A stretch of DNA of 64,000 nt from Pseudaminobacter soli (ex Li et al. 2025) (GTDB lineage Bacteria > Pseudomonadota > Alphaproteobacteria > Rhizobiales > Rhizobiaceae): positions 1,550,001 to 1,614,000 of the forward strand of contig NZ_JARXVF010000001.1 of assembly GCF_029892515.1 (NCBI RefSeq), written 5' to 3'. The notes under the pieces are model-generated. The model was given only the letters and a program-made list of their open reading frames with translations, searched no databases and was not told where the DNA came from. Below are positions 47,228 through 54,889 of the stretch, in pieces (positions within the stretch are counted from its first letter, which is position 1; each line of letters opens with the position of its first letter). The translations under genes were made by a program, and so were the position numbers.

Positions 47228-47551
47228 TTAGAATGGCAGCCTCATGCCGGGCGGGATCGGCAGGCCGGCGGTCAGCGCCTTGGTCTTTTCCTGCATGGTC
47301 GCCTCGACCTTGGCCTTGGCATCGTTATGGGCGGCGATGATCAGGTCCTCGAGGATCTCGCCCTCGTCCTCCTTGAGCAGGGACGGGTCGATCTTCAGCG
47401 ACTTCATCTCGAACTTGCCGGAAATGGTCACCTGCACCAGCCCGCCGCCGGCCTGGCCGGTGGCTTCCAGCGTGGCGACCTCTTCCTGCATGGCCTGGAA
47501 CTTGGCCTGCATTTCCTTCGCCTTGCCCATAAGGCCGAGAAGATCCTTCAT
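47228..47551 (-). CDS. ybaB: YbaB/EbfC nucleoid-associated protein
   Basis: A 107-aa DNA-binding protein of the YbaB/EbfC family, with [20 protein letters not shown] at the start, [20 protein letters not shown] in the middle and a C-terminal helix. It is the standard neighbour of dnaX and recR and binds DNA with little sequence preference. It lies 21 bp after dnaX. Confidence 0.94.
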   Translation of the reverse strand: MKDLLGLMGKAKEMQAKFQAMQEEVATLEATGQAGGGLVQVTISGKFEMKSLKIDPSLLKEDEGEILEDLIIAAHNDAKAKVEATMQEKTKALTAGLPIPPGMRLPF

Positions 47552-47572
47552 GATCGGTAGTCCTTGTGTTGG

Positions 47573-49381
47573 TCAGTTCTCGTCGTCGTCTTCGACCGGC
47601 GGCTCGGCCGGCATGTCGGCATCGCCGTCCTCGACCTCCGGCGCATCGGGGATGCGCACGTCGATGATCTTGGCGCCCGGGAATTTTGCGAGGATCGCCG
47701 CCACCGTCGGGTCCGCCTTGGCATCGAGCAGAGCGTTTTCGCGCCGCTCGTTTTCCTTCTCGGCGATCGTCTGCCCGCCCGCCTCGCGCGACAGCGCCAC
47801 CATCCAGTGGCGGCCGGTCCAGGCCTTCAGCTTCACCGTCAGGTCGTTGAGCAGCGTCTTGGGCGCTTCGTCCGTCAGGTTCACGTCGAGCCGGCCCGGC
47901 TCGACCCTGACCAACCGCACGCAGCGCTTGATCAGCACCTTGAGCGCCATGTCGCGATGGGAATCCGCAAGCGCGGTGAGATCGGCCAGCGATTTGATCG
48001 GCACGGCGGCCGGTTCCTCGACCGCCGGCGGCGCATAAAAGACCGGCGCGGGCTCGTTCGCCACCAGCCGCATGGTCTGGCCGCCGCCATTGGTCGTCTG
48101 CATCACCGTCTGCGAGACGGCGCTGGCGCCATTGCCGGGACCGCCGGAAGACAGAGGCAAGCCCGAGGGGCGTTGTCCCCCACCGTTGGGCAGCGGCACG
48201 CCGTCGCCCAGCGACTTCAGCGCTTCGTCCAGCGTCGGCAGGTCGGCCGCATGCGCGAGGCGGATCAACACCATCTCGGCGGCGCTGATCGGCCGGTTGG
48301 ACGACTGCACCTCGGGAATGCCCTTGAGCAGCATCTGCCACGCGCGCGACAGCACGCGGATCGAAAGATTCTGCGAAAATTCCAGCCCGCGTACGCGCTC
48401 GTCTTCGCTGAGCGATGCGTCCTCGGCGGCCGAGGGTACAAAGCGCATGCGGGTGACCAGATGGTTGAACTCGGCAAGGTCGGTCAGCACGGCGACCGGG
48501 TCGGCGCCGACGTCATAGAGCGCGCGCAGGCCCAGAAGCGCGGATGCGGCGTCGCCCTTCATCACATGCTCGAATAGGTCGACGATGCGCGCGCGGTCGG
48601 CAAGGCCCAGCATGGCGCGCACGGCCTCGGCGGTGACACTGCCGGCGCCATGGGCGATCGCCTGGTCGAAGATCGACAGCGAATCGCGCGCCGAGCCTTC
48701 CGCGGCACGGGCGATCATGGCGAGTGCGGTATCCTCGACATCGATGCCTTCCTGGCCGGCGATGTTACGCAGATGGCCGACCAGCATGCCGGCGTCGATG
48801 CGGCGCAGGTCGAAGCGCTGGCAGCGCGACAGGACCGTGATCGGCACTTTCCGAATCTCGGTGGTGGCGAAGATGAACTTCACATGCGGCGGTGGCTCTT
48901 CCAGCGTCTTCAGCAGGCCGTTGAAGGCCTGCGTGGAGAGCATGTGCACCTCGTCGATGATGTAGACCTTGTAGCGCGCCGAAACGGGCGCGTAGCGCAC
49001 CTGCTCGATGATGTCGCGAATGTCGTCGATGCCGGTGTGCGAGGCAGCGTCCATCTCGATCACGTCGGGATGGCGGCCTTCCATGATCGCCTGGCAGTGC
49101 TCGCCGGGAATGGTGAGGTCGACTGAGGGCTGGTTGATCTCCGCCGTCTTGTAGTTCAGCGCGCGCGCCAGGATACGGGCGGTGGTGGTCTTGCCCACGC
49201 CGCGCACGCCGGTCAGCATCCAGGCCTGAGCGATTCGGCCGGACGAGAAGGCGTTGGTCAGCGTGCGGACCATCGGCTCCTGGCCGATCAGCGCGTTGAA
49301 ATCGGTGGGACGGTATTTGCGCGCGAGCACGCGGTAGGCGCCGGCGGCCTTCGTCTGCTGGTCGTTTCCGGCTTCGCTCAT
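47573..49381 (-). CDS. dnaX: DNA polymerase III subunits gamma and tau
   Basis: The clamp-loader ATPase. The 602-aa product starts at 49381 (MSEAGNDQQ) behind GAAGAGCGG; upstream frame to 49450 is not conserved. It has AAA+ motifs GVRGVGKTTTARILARALNY (Walker A), YIIDEVHMLS (Walker B), EEPPPHVKFIFATTE (sensor 1) and SRCQRF. Only one cysteine (GEHC) is left of the zinc module seen in E. coli DnaX, as is usual for alphaproteobacteria. A Pro/Gly-rich linker (about 390-450) and C-terminal tau region follow. No slippery frameshift site is evident. Confidence 0.94.
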   Translation of the reverse strand: MSEAGNDQQTKAAGAYRVLARKYRPTDFNALIGQEPMVRTLTNAFSSGRIAQAWMLTGVRGVGKTTTARILARALNYKTAEINQPSVDLTIPGEHCQAIMEGRHPDVIEMDAASHTGIDDIRDIIEQVRYAPVSARYKVYIIDEVHMLSTQAFNGLLKTLEEPPPHVKFIFATTEIRKVPITVLSRCQRFDLRRIDAGMLVGHLRNIAGQEGIDVEDTALAMIARAAEGSARDSLSIFDQAIAHGAGSVTAEAVRAMLGLADRARIVDLFEHVMKGDAASALLGLRALYDVGADPVAVLTDLAEFNHLVTRMRFVPSAAEDASLSEDERVRGLEFSQNLSIRVLSRAWQMLLKGIPEVQSSNRPISAAEMVLIRLAHAADLPTLDEALKSLGDGVPLPNGGGQRPSGLPLSSGGPGNGASAVSQTVMQTTNGGGQTMRLVANEPAPVFYAPPAVEEPAAVPIKSLADLTALADSHRDMALKVLIKRCVRLVRVEPGRLDVNLTDEAPKTLLNDLTVKLKAWTGRHWMVALSREAGGQTIAEKENERRENALLDAKADPTVAAILAKFPGAKIIDVRIPDAPEVEDGDADMPAEPPVEDDDEN

Positions 49382-49496
49382 CCGCTCTTCAGGTGCTCCA
49401 TGGGCCGCTTCGGGAGATCGGCCGATCCTGCAGTGTCTCCGCACAGCCAAAGGCCGTCAATCTGCGGCGAGCCGGGCGGACAATCGGCGAAGAGGT

Positions 49497-49593
49497 GGGA
49501 GGCTGGAACAGTGACCCGTTCCGGGGCTCGTTAGGGCTGCTTCCTTCCGGACCTGACCCGGTTGGCGAGTGGATCGTCCACCACCAACCTCCC
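49497..49593 (-). ncRNA. ffs: Bacterial signal recognition particle RNA (4.5S type)
   Basis: On the minus strand a 97-nt segment contains the invariant SRP RNA domain IV sequence GGTCAGGTCCGGAAGGAAGC followed by AGCCC. Its ends GGGAGG and CCTCCC pair, and intermediate segments fold back to form the expected long hairpin. This RNA binds Ffh and targets membrane proteins co-translationally. It lies 115 bp upstream of dnaX on the same strand, the usual location in rhizobia. Confidence 0.95.
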
Positions 49594-49599
49594 GTCCCC

Positions 49600-49628
49600 C
49601 ATATCGGCAATTGTGCAATCAAATGCAA
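49600..49628 (-). promoter_or_regulatory. Promoter of the SRP RNA gene
   Basis: On the minus strand TTGCAT (49628-49623), a 17-bp spacer and GATATG (49605-49600) form a sigma-70-type promoter. The -10 ends six bases before the first nucleotide of the SRP RNA, the right distance for transcription to begin at its 5' end. Confidence 0.6.
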
Positions 49629-49731
49629 GAGCCCTGAAAAAGGAGTCGTAACATTCATTCTGCCGCATGATTCGCTTGCAGGCTGCCAGTCCGCACTCTA
49701 GCTTTTCATTAAGAGAAGAAGGGAAACGCCG

Positions 49732-50154
49732 ATGGTGCCTGGCCTCAAGGCCGGATTCGAGCTCGATGCCAAGCTGGAGGCCGACAGCGAGCCTCTGATG
49801 TGGCTGGGTCTCTGCGAATTGCGGATCATGAACGATAAACGCTGGCCGTGGCTGCTTCTGGTGCCGCAGCGGCCGGGCGTGGAGGAAATCCACGACATGA
49901 CGCCCCTCGACCAGGCGATGCTGACCTTCGAATGCAACACGGTGGCGCACACGCTGAAGACCGTGACCGGCTGCACCAAGATCAATACCGGCGCGCTGGG
50001 CAACATCGTGAGGCAGCTGCACGTCCACGTCATCGCCCGCAACGAGGGCGATCCGGGCTGGCCTGGCCCGGTCTGGGGTCACGGCATGCGCGAACCCTAT
50101 GCGCGGCCCGACCTGCACGGCTTCTCCGAAAAACTCCGCTCTGCGATGCGATAG
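49732..50154 (+). CDS. HIT-family protein
   Basis: A 140-aa histidine-triad nucleotide hydrolase or transferase. The triad motif appears as QLHVHVIAR (about residue 94), the usual H-x-H-x-H being reduced at the last position to H-V-H-V-I-A in this subfamily, and WPWLLLVPQRPGVEEIHDM is typical of alphaproteobacterial HIT proteins. The substrate is unknown. It is divergent from the SRP RNA and followed after three bases by nudC, so the two probably form an operon for nucleotide clean-up. Confidence 0.83.
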   Translation: MVPGLKAGFELDAKLEADSEPLMWLGLCELRIMNDKRWPWLLLVPQRPGVEEIHDMTPLDQAMLTFECNTVAHTLKTVTGCTKINTGALGNIVRQLHVHVIARNEGDPGWPGPVWGHGMREPYARPDLHGFSEKLRSAMR

Positions 50155-50157
50155 CCC

Positions 50158-51123
50158 ATGCTCGATTCAGCGGATCTTCGGACGACGTTTCGCCTGTTCG
50201 GTGCGCCCGAGCGCGAAGCCAGCCAGTTCGTCGGCTTTGCCGGCAACAGCATCGACCGCCAGGCCGAGAATCGCGACGACCGCTCCATCGGCAAGGCGCT
50301 GGCCAACCCGTCCGCACGCCTTTTGCTGATGCGCGACGGGCGGCTGCACATGACGCTCGCCGACGGGGCCTTTTATCCCTATTTCAGCCTCGCCGAAGCC
50401 GACACGCTCGGTGCCCGCCTCGACCAGATCGTGCTGCTCGGCTTTTCCGAATCGGGACCCATACTGGCCGCGCCGGCCGGACTGGCGGCCGAAAGGCTGC
50501 CCGAAACGATCAAGGCCATCGACTACCGCTCAATTTATGTGCAGGGCCTTATCGACCCGGCTGCACTCGGCGCGATGGCGCAGGGCGCCTCGCTGCTTGC
50601 CTGGCACGGCACACACCGCTTCTGCGGCCGCTGCGGCCACAACACCGAAAGCCGGCTCGGCGGCTACAAGCGCGTCTGCCTCAATTGCAATGCCGAGCAT
50701 TTCCCGCGCACCGACCCGGTGGCGATCATGCTGACGGTGACACCCTACAAATGCCTGCTCGGCCGCGGGCGGCACTTCGCGCCCGGCATGTATTCGGCGC
50801 TGGCCGGCTTCATCGAGCCCGGCGAGACCATCGAGGCGGCGGTGCGGCGCGAAACTCTCGAAGAGGCAGGCATCCGGCTTGGCCGCGTCATCTACCACGC
50901 AAGCCAGCCCTGGCCCTTCCCGCACACGCTGATGATCGGCTGCTTCGGCGAGGCGCTGACCGAAGAGATCCACGCCGATTTCAACGAGCTGGAAGACTGC
51001 CGCTGGTTCTTGCCCGACGAGGTGCGCGCCATGCTAGCCGGCACCCATCCCGACGGACTTTGCGTACCGCCCCCGGGCGCCATCGCCCACCACCTGATCC
51101 GGGAATGGGCCGATACCGCGTGA
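50158..51123 (+). CDS. nudC: NAD+ diphosphatase / NAD-RNA decapping Nudix enzyme
   Basis: Hydrolyses NADH to NMNH and AMP, and removes NAD caps from RNA. The 321-aa protein has an N-terminal domain and a zinc ribbon CGRCGHNTESRLGGYKRVC with CNAEHFPRTDP (four Cys). The Nudix box GFIEPGETIEAAVRRETLEE continues into AGI, followed by the NudC-specific SQPWPFPHTLMIGC. It follows the HIT gene by three bases. Its stop codon lies in the left operator of the next gene. Confidence 0.93.
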   Translation: MLDSADLRTTFRLFGAPEREASQFVGFAGNSIDRQAENRDDRSIGKALANPSARLLLMRDGRLHMTLADGAFYPYFSLAEADTLGARLDQIVLLGFSESGPILAAPAGLAAERLPETIKAIDYRSIYVQGLIDPAALGAMAQGASLLAWHGTHRFCGRCGHNTESRLGGYKRVCLNCNAEHFPRTDPVAIMLTVTPYKCLLGRGRHFAPGMYSALAGFIEPGETIEAAVRRETLEEAGIRLGRVIYHASQPWPFPHTLMIGCFGEALTEEIHADFNELEDCRWFLPDEVRAMLAGTHPDGLCVPPPGAIAHHLIREWADTA

Positions 51124-51125
51124 TT

Positions 51126-51184
51126 GCCTGACTAGAGTCAGATAATTCTTGCCTTTCGCATATTACCTGACTAACGTCAGGCAA
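51126..51184. promoter_or_regulatory. Paired operators in front of the MarR-GNAT gene
   Basis: Two near-identical inverted repeats, CCTGAC-TAGA-GTCAG (51127-51141) and CCTGAC-TAAC-GTCAGG (51166-51181), have centres 39 bp apart. The second is extended to TTACCTGACTAACGTCAGG and ends two bases before the ATG, so it covers the ribosome-binding site; the first touches the nudC stop codon. They are probably autoregulatory sites of the MarR part. Confidence 0.7.
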
Positions 51185-52065
51185 TGAACAACCCGCGCAT
51201 CACCCAAATCCGCAGCTTCAACCGCGCCGTGACACGCCGGATCGGCGCGCTGGAGGAAAGCTATCTCAGCCGCGGGCGCCCGCTTAGCGAAGCGCGGCTG
51301 CTGTTCGAAATCGGGCCGGAAGGCGCAGCACTCGGCGCGCTCCGTTCAAAGCTCGGGCTCGATTCGGGCTATCTCAGCCGCATGCTACGCTCGCTCGAGG
51401 CACAGGGGCTCGTGTCGGTAGACAAGCTCGATGGCGATGCCCGCAGCCGTTACGCGGCGCTGACCGACAAGGGCCGCGCGGAACACGCCGCCTATGACGC
51501 CCTGTCGGACAAGCTGGCGAACTCCATTCTCGAACCGCTTTCGGAAACCGGGCGCGGCCGGCTTGTCGCCGCGATGGCGGAGGTCGAGCACCTGCTTGCC
51601 GCGGCCTCGATCACGCTCGACGAGGAAGCCGCCGACAGCGGCGAAGCGCGGCAATGCCTGGCGCGCTATTTCGACGAGCTCGCGCAGCGTTTCGAGGAAG
51701 GCTTTGACCAAGGCAAGGGCAACACGACCACCGAGGAAGAGTTCACCCCGCCGCACGGCACTTTCGTGATCGCCCGGCTCGACGGAAGCCCCGTCGGCTG
51801 CGCGGCCCTGCGCATGATCGACGCCACGACCGCCGAGATAAAGCGCATGTGGGTTTCGCCTGCCGCACGCGGGCTCGGCCTTGCCAGCCGCATGCTGCGC
51901 AAGCTCGAAGCGATCGCCAAGGATTTCGGCGCCGAAACGGTGTGCCTCGACACCAACCGCGCGCTCAAGGAGGCGCAGTCTCTCTACCGCCGCGAAGGAT
52001 ATGAAGAGATCGCGCGCTTCAACGACAACCCTTACGCCGACCACTGGTTCTCGAAGCGGCTGTAG
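51184..52065 (+). CDS. MarR-GNAT fusion: HTH regulator with acetyltransferase domain
   Basis: A 293-aa two-domain protein. Residues 1-140 are a MarR winged helix (LSEARLLFEIG, SGYLSRMLRSLEAQGLVSVD, GDARSRYAALTDKGRAE). Residues 150-293 are a GNAT domain (GTFVIARLDGSPVGCAALRM, RMWVSPAARGLGLASRMLRK for acetyl-CoA binding, YADHWFSKRL). Such fusions are widespread but few have known ligands or acceptors. The start is fixed by the ATG overlapping the right operator's edge. It is a single gene after nudC, ending beside repeat copy B. Confidence 0.88.
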   Translation: MNNPRITQIRSFNRAVTRRIGALEESYLSRGRPLSEARLLFEIGPEGAALGALRSKLGLDSGYLSRMLRSLEAQGLVSVDKLDGDARSRYAALTDKGRAEHAAYDALSDKLANSILEPLSETGRGRLVAAMAEVEHLLAAASITLDEEAADSGEARQCLARYFDELAQRFEEGFDQGKGNTTTEEEFTPPHGTFVIARLDGSPVGCAALRMIDATTAEIKRMWVSPAARGLGLASRMLRKLEAIAKDFGAETVCLDTNRALKEAQSLYRREGYEEIARFNDNPYADHWFSKRL

Positions 52066-52094
52066 GCCGCATCAAGGCCAGGCAATCGCAAATC

Positions 52095-52236
52095 ACCCCC
52101 ACCCCTAACCCCTCCCCACAAGGGGGAGGGGAACCGGTTTTCATCTCCGCCTGGCGAAAGCCCTCTGCGATGTTGCGCTGTGTGGGCACAGAAATCCCCC
52201 TCCCCCTTGTGGGGAGGGGTTAGGGGTGGGGGGGGG
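52095..52236. repeat. Palindromic repeat element, copy B (inverted relative to copy A)
   Basis: A 142-bp element has the same GC-rich arms as copy A: CCCCTAACCCCTCCCCACAA at the left and its complement near the right end. Its core, CATCTCCGCCTGGCGAAAGC then CCTCTGCGATGTTGCGCTG, is the reverse complement of the copy A core with about five to seven substitutions. It lies between the convergent MarR-GNAT and pheA genes. No coding capacity or transposase is present. Confidence 0.8.
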
Positions 52237-52280
52237 TGCGAAACGCGCCCATCCCCATTCCATAGGAAATCGCCCTGGCC

Positions 52281-53141
52281 TCAGGCGTCTGCGTCCTGCG
52301 TGGCGCGGAACTCGTTGGCCGGATAGACGCCGAGAATGCGCACTTCACGCGAGAAGAAGCGCAGCTCCTCCAGCGCGTTCTTGACGCTCTGGTCATCGGG
52401 ATGGCCTTCGACGTCGGCGTAAAACTGCGTCGCGGTGAAGGCGCCGAGCTGGTAGCTCTCCAGCTTGGTCATGTTCACGCCATTGGTGGCAAAGCCGCCC
52501 ATGGCCTTGTAGAGCGCGGCCGGCACGTTGCGCACGCGGAACACGAAGGTGGTGACCATCGGCACGCCGGCCTTTTGCTCGGCCCACTGCTTGGTCTTGG
52601 ACAGCACCACGAAGCGGGTGACGTTGTTGTCGGTGTCCTCGACATTCTCTTCCAGCATGTCGAGCCCGTAGAGGTCAGCCGCGAGCCGCGGTGCAAGGGC
52701 GGCCATGGTGCGGTTCTGCGTCTCGGACACCAGCTTGGCCGCACCCGCCGTGTCGCCCGCCACCATCGGCTTCCAGCCGTTCTTGCGGATATATTTGCGG
52801 CACTGGCCCAGCGCGTGGATGTGGCTGTGCACCGTCTTGATCTCCGAGCGCTGCACGCCCGGCAGCACCATCAGCTGAAAATGGATCGGCAGAAAATATT
52901 CGCCAACGATGTGCAGCTTCGATTCGGGCAGCAGGTGGTGAATGTCGGCCACGCGGCCTGCGATCGTGTTCTCGATCGGGATCATGGCGAGATCGGCCTT
53001 GCCCGTCTCCACCGCATTAAACGCATCCTCAAAGGTCGGGCACGGCAACGGCTCCATGGTCGGATAGACGTTGCGGCAGGCGGTGTCGGAGTTCGCACCC
53101 GGCTCGCCCTGGAAGGAAATGCGGTTGGTCTTTTCAGCCAT
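52281..53141 (-). CDS. pheA: Prephenate dehydratase
   Basis: Converts prephenate to phenylpyruvate for phenylalanine synthesis. The 286-aa, monofunctional enzyme has a PDT domain (ISFQGEPGANSDTACRNVYP, FEDAFNAVETGKADLAMIPI, and the catalytic-site motif NVTRFVVLSK) and a C-terminal ACT domain (VTTFVFRVRNVPAALYKAMG, LESYQLG) for feedback by phenylalanine. There is no chorismate mutase domain. The start at 53141 (MAEKTN) lies two bases after the kdsB stop; the upstream frame is kdsB shadow. Confidence 0.94.
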   Translation of the reverse strand: MAEKTNRISFQGEPGANSDTACRNVYPTMEPLPCPTFEDAFNAVETGKADLAMIPIENTIAGRVADIHHLLPESKLHIVGEYFLPIHFQLMVLPGVQRSEIKTVHSHIHALGQCRKYIRKNGWKPMVAGDTAGAAKLVSETQNRTMAALAPRLAADLYGLDMLEENVEDTDNNVTRFVVLSKTKQWAEQKAGVPMVTTFVFRVRNVPAALYKAMGGFATNGVNMTKLESYQLGAFTATQFYADVEGHPDDQSVKNALEELRFFSREVRILGVYPANEFRATQDADA

Positions 53142-53143
53142 GA

Positions 53144-53884
53144 TCAGGCCCTGTCCTGCTTGGAAAGAATTTCGCGGGCGCGCTCCAGATCCTCTGGCGT
53201 ATCGACGCCGAGCGGCACAGTCGCGACGATTTCGGCATCGATGCACATGCCCGCTTCAAGGGCGCGCAGCTGCTCCAGCTTCTCGCGCCGTTCGAGCGGC
53301 GATGGCTTCAGCTTGACGAAGCGCTCGAGTGCGGCGCGGCGATAGGCATAAAGCCCGATGTGATGAAACAGCGGCCCCTCGCCCCACGGCGCGGTGGCGC
53401 GGGTAAAGTAGAGTGCGCGCAGCCGGCTTTCCGAGCGCGGCGAGCCGACGATCTTGACCACATTCGGATTGGTCTTTTCTTCCTCGCGCTCGATCTCGAC
53501 GCCCAGCGTTGCGATATCCACCGCCGGGTCCTCGAAGGGCCTCAGCGCGGCCGCAATCGTTTCGGGATCGATGGTGGGCAGGTCGCCCTGCACATTGAGA
53601 ATGGTTTCGACCTCGCCCTTGGGGTCGAGCGTGCTCAGGGCCTCGAAAATTCGGTCCGAGCCCGATTCGTGATCGGCCCGCGTCATCACCGCCTCGTGGC
53701 GGTGGGCGCGCACCGCCTCGGCGATCTCGGCTGCGTCGGTGGCCACCACTACGCGGCCGAGCCCGCTCTTCTGCGCGCGGTCGGCAACATGCACGATCAT
53801 GGGACGGCCGCAAATGTCGGCCAGCGGCTTGTCCGGAAGGCGCGTGGCGCGCAGGCGTGCGGGAATCAGGATGAGCTGCGACAT
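53144..53884 (-). CDS. kdsB: 3-deoxy-manno-octulosonate cytidylyltransferase (CMP-KDO synthetase)
   Basis: Activates KDO with CTP for lipopolysaccharide inner-core synthesis. The 246-aa product has the N-terminal nucleotide-binding loop [20 protein letters not shown] and the motifs [35 protein letters not shown] (metal Asp) and [14 protein letters not shown]. The start at 53884 (MSQLILIP) matches the family. It is the upstream member of a kdsB-pheA pair common in Rhizobiales. Confidence 0.94.
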   Translation of the reverse strand: MSQLILIPARLRATRLPDKPLADICGRPMIVHVADRAQKSGLGRVVVATDAAEIAEAVRAHRHEAVMTRADHESGSDRIFEALSTLDPKGEVETILNVQGDLPTIDPETIAAALRPFEDPAVDIATLGVEIEREEEKTNPNVVKIVGSPRSESRLRALYFTRATAPWGEGPLFHHIGLYAYRRAALERFVKLKPSPLERREKLEQLRALEAGMCIDAEIVATVPLGVDTPEDLERAREILSKQDRA

Positions 53885-53959
53885 GGGAGTTTCACAAGGT
53901 CCGAAAAAAGCAACGGTGGAAAGTGGCAAAACGTCTCACTGGGTGCGTCCTTATAGGTG

Positions 53960-53988
53960 TTGCAACGGGCGAGCAAAAGACCTAGTTT
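53960..53988 (+). promoter_or_regulatory. Candidate promoter of the cytochrome c gene
   Basis: TTGCAA (53960-53965) and TAGTTT (53983-53988) are separated by exactly 17 bp in the 204-bp gap between kdsB and the cytochrome gene. The start codon is 100 bp downstream, leaving a leader with no other obvious signal. Confidence 0.35.
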
Positions 53989-54088
53989 CCGCCGAAATTC
54001 TGCCGGCCCCCGGTCGGCAAAGGGATAATGCTGTCGGCCGTGCGGAAAGAGGGTTTCCAACATCGGACGACCAAGGAGCCAGGGGCGA

Positions 54089-54727
54089 ATGGACTCATTC
54101 GAATTGAACAAGATTCTCGGCGGACTGTTGGGCACCGTCTTCGTGCTTTACTCCATTTCGCTGATTTCTGACGGCATCTTCGCTTCGCCGGCTCCGGAAA
54201 AGCCGGGCTTCACCATCGCAGCAGCAGAAGCCGAGGCACCTGCGGCCGGTGGCGCCGCTGCCGAGCAGGCCAAGCCGATCGCCGAACTGCTTGCACATGC
54301 CGATGCGAAGGCTGGCGAAGGCGTTTTCAAGAAGTGCCAAGCCTGCCATTCCGGCGAAAAGGGCGGCCCGAACAAGGTCGGTCCGGATCTGTGGGATGTT
54401 GTCGACCGTCCGGTCGCCGAGCATGAAGGCTTCTCCTACTCGGCCGGCATGAAGGAATTCTCGCAGAACGGTGGCACCCACTGGACCTACGACAACCTCA
54501 ACCACTTCCTCACCTCGCCCAAGGGCTTCGTGAAGGGCACGGCGATGGGCTTCGCCGGCATCAAGAACGACGAGGAACGTGCCAACCTGATCGCCTTCCT
54601 GCGCACGCTGTCGGATAGCCCGAAGGCGCTGCCCGAGGCAGGTGCTGCTCCCGCGGCTCCGGCCGAAGGCAATGCGGCTCCGGCTGCTCCCGCCGAGGGC
54701 AATGCCCAGCCGGCGCCGGCGCAGTAA
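54089..54727 (+). CDS. Membrane-anchored c-type cytochrome (CycM-like)
   Basis: A 212-aa monohaem cytochrome c that carries electrons toward the terminal oxidase from the periplasmic face. An N-terminal uncleaved anchor ([20 protein letters not shown], about residues 10-30) precedes a flexible Ala-rich linker. The haem motif CQACH is near residue 90 with the typical [20 protein letters not shown]. The distal Met ligand is in [12 protein letters not shown]. The C-terminal tail is a low-complexity repeat of [10 protein letters not shown] units, longer than in classical CycM. A Rho-independent terminator follows. Confidence 0.9.
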   Translation: MDSFELNKILGGLLGTVFVLYSISLISDGIFASPAPEKPGFTIAAAEAEAPAAGGAAAEQAKPIAELLAHADAKAGEGVFKKCQACHSGEKGGPNKVGPDLWDVVDRPVAEHEGFSYSAGMKEFSQNGGTHWTYDNLNHFLTSPKGFVKGTAMGFAGIKNDEERANLIAFLRTLSDSPKALPEAGAAPAAPAEGNAAPAAPAEGNAQPAPAQ

Positions 54728-54752
54728 CGAAATAATTCATCGTATGACCATG

Positions 54753-54780
54753 AAAAAGCCGGGTTCAGCCCGGCTTTTTT
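54753..54780 (+). terminator. Rho-independent terminator of the cytochrome c gene
   Basis: The stem GCCGGG / CCCGGC with a TTCAG loop is extended by AAAAA pairing with a run of six T. It lies 26 bp after the stop codon and is the best intrinsic terminator in the window. Because the A and T tracts flank the stem symmetrically, it could work in both directions. Confidence 0.85.
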
Positions 54781-54889
54781 ATTATGATTTCCGCTAGGGC
54801 TGGCGGATAGTCGCGACCGAACGGGTTTCCGAACCGGCACCGGACGTTAGATTGGGCAACAAATCGGACAGCAAATCGCGAGGTCAAAG

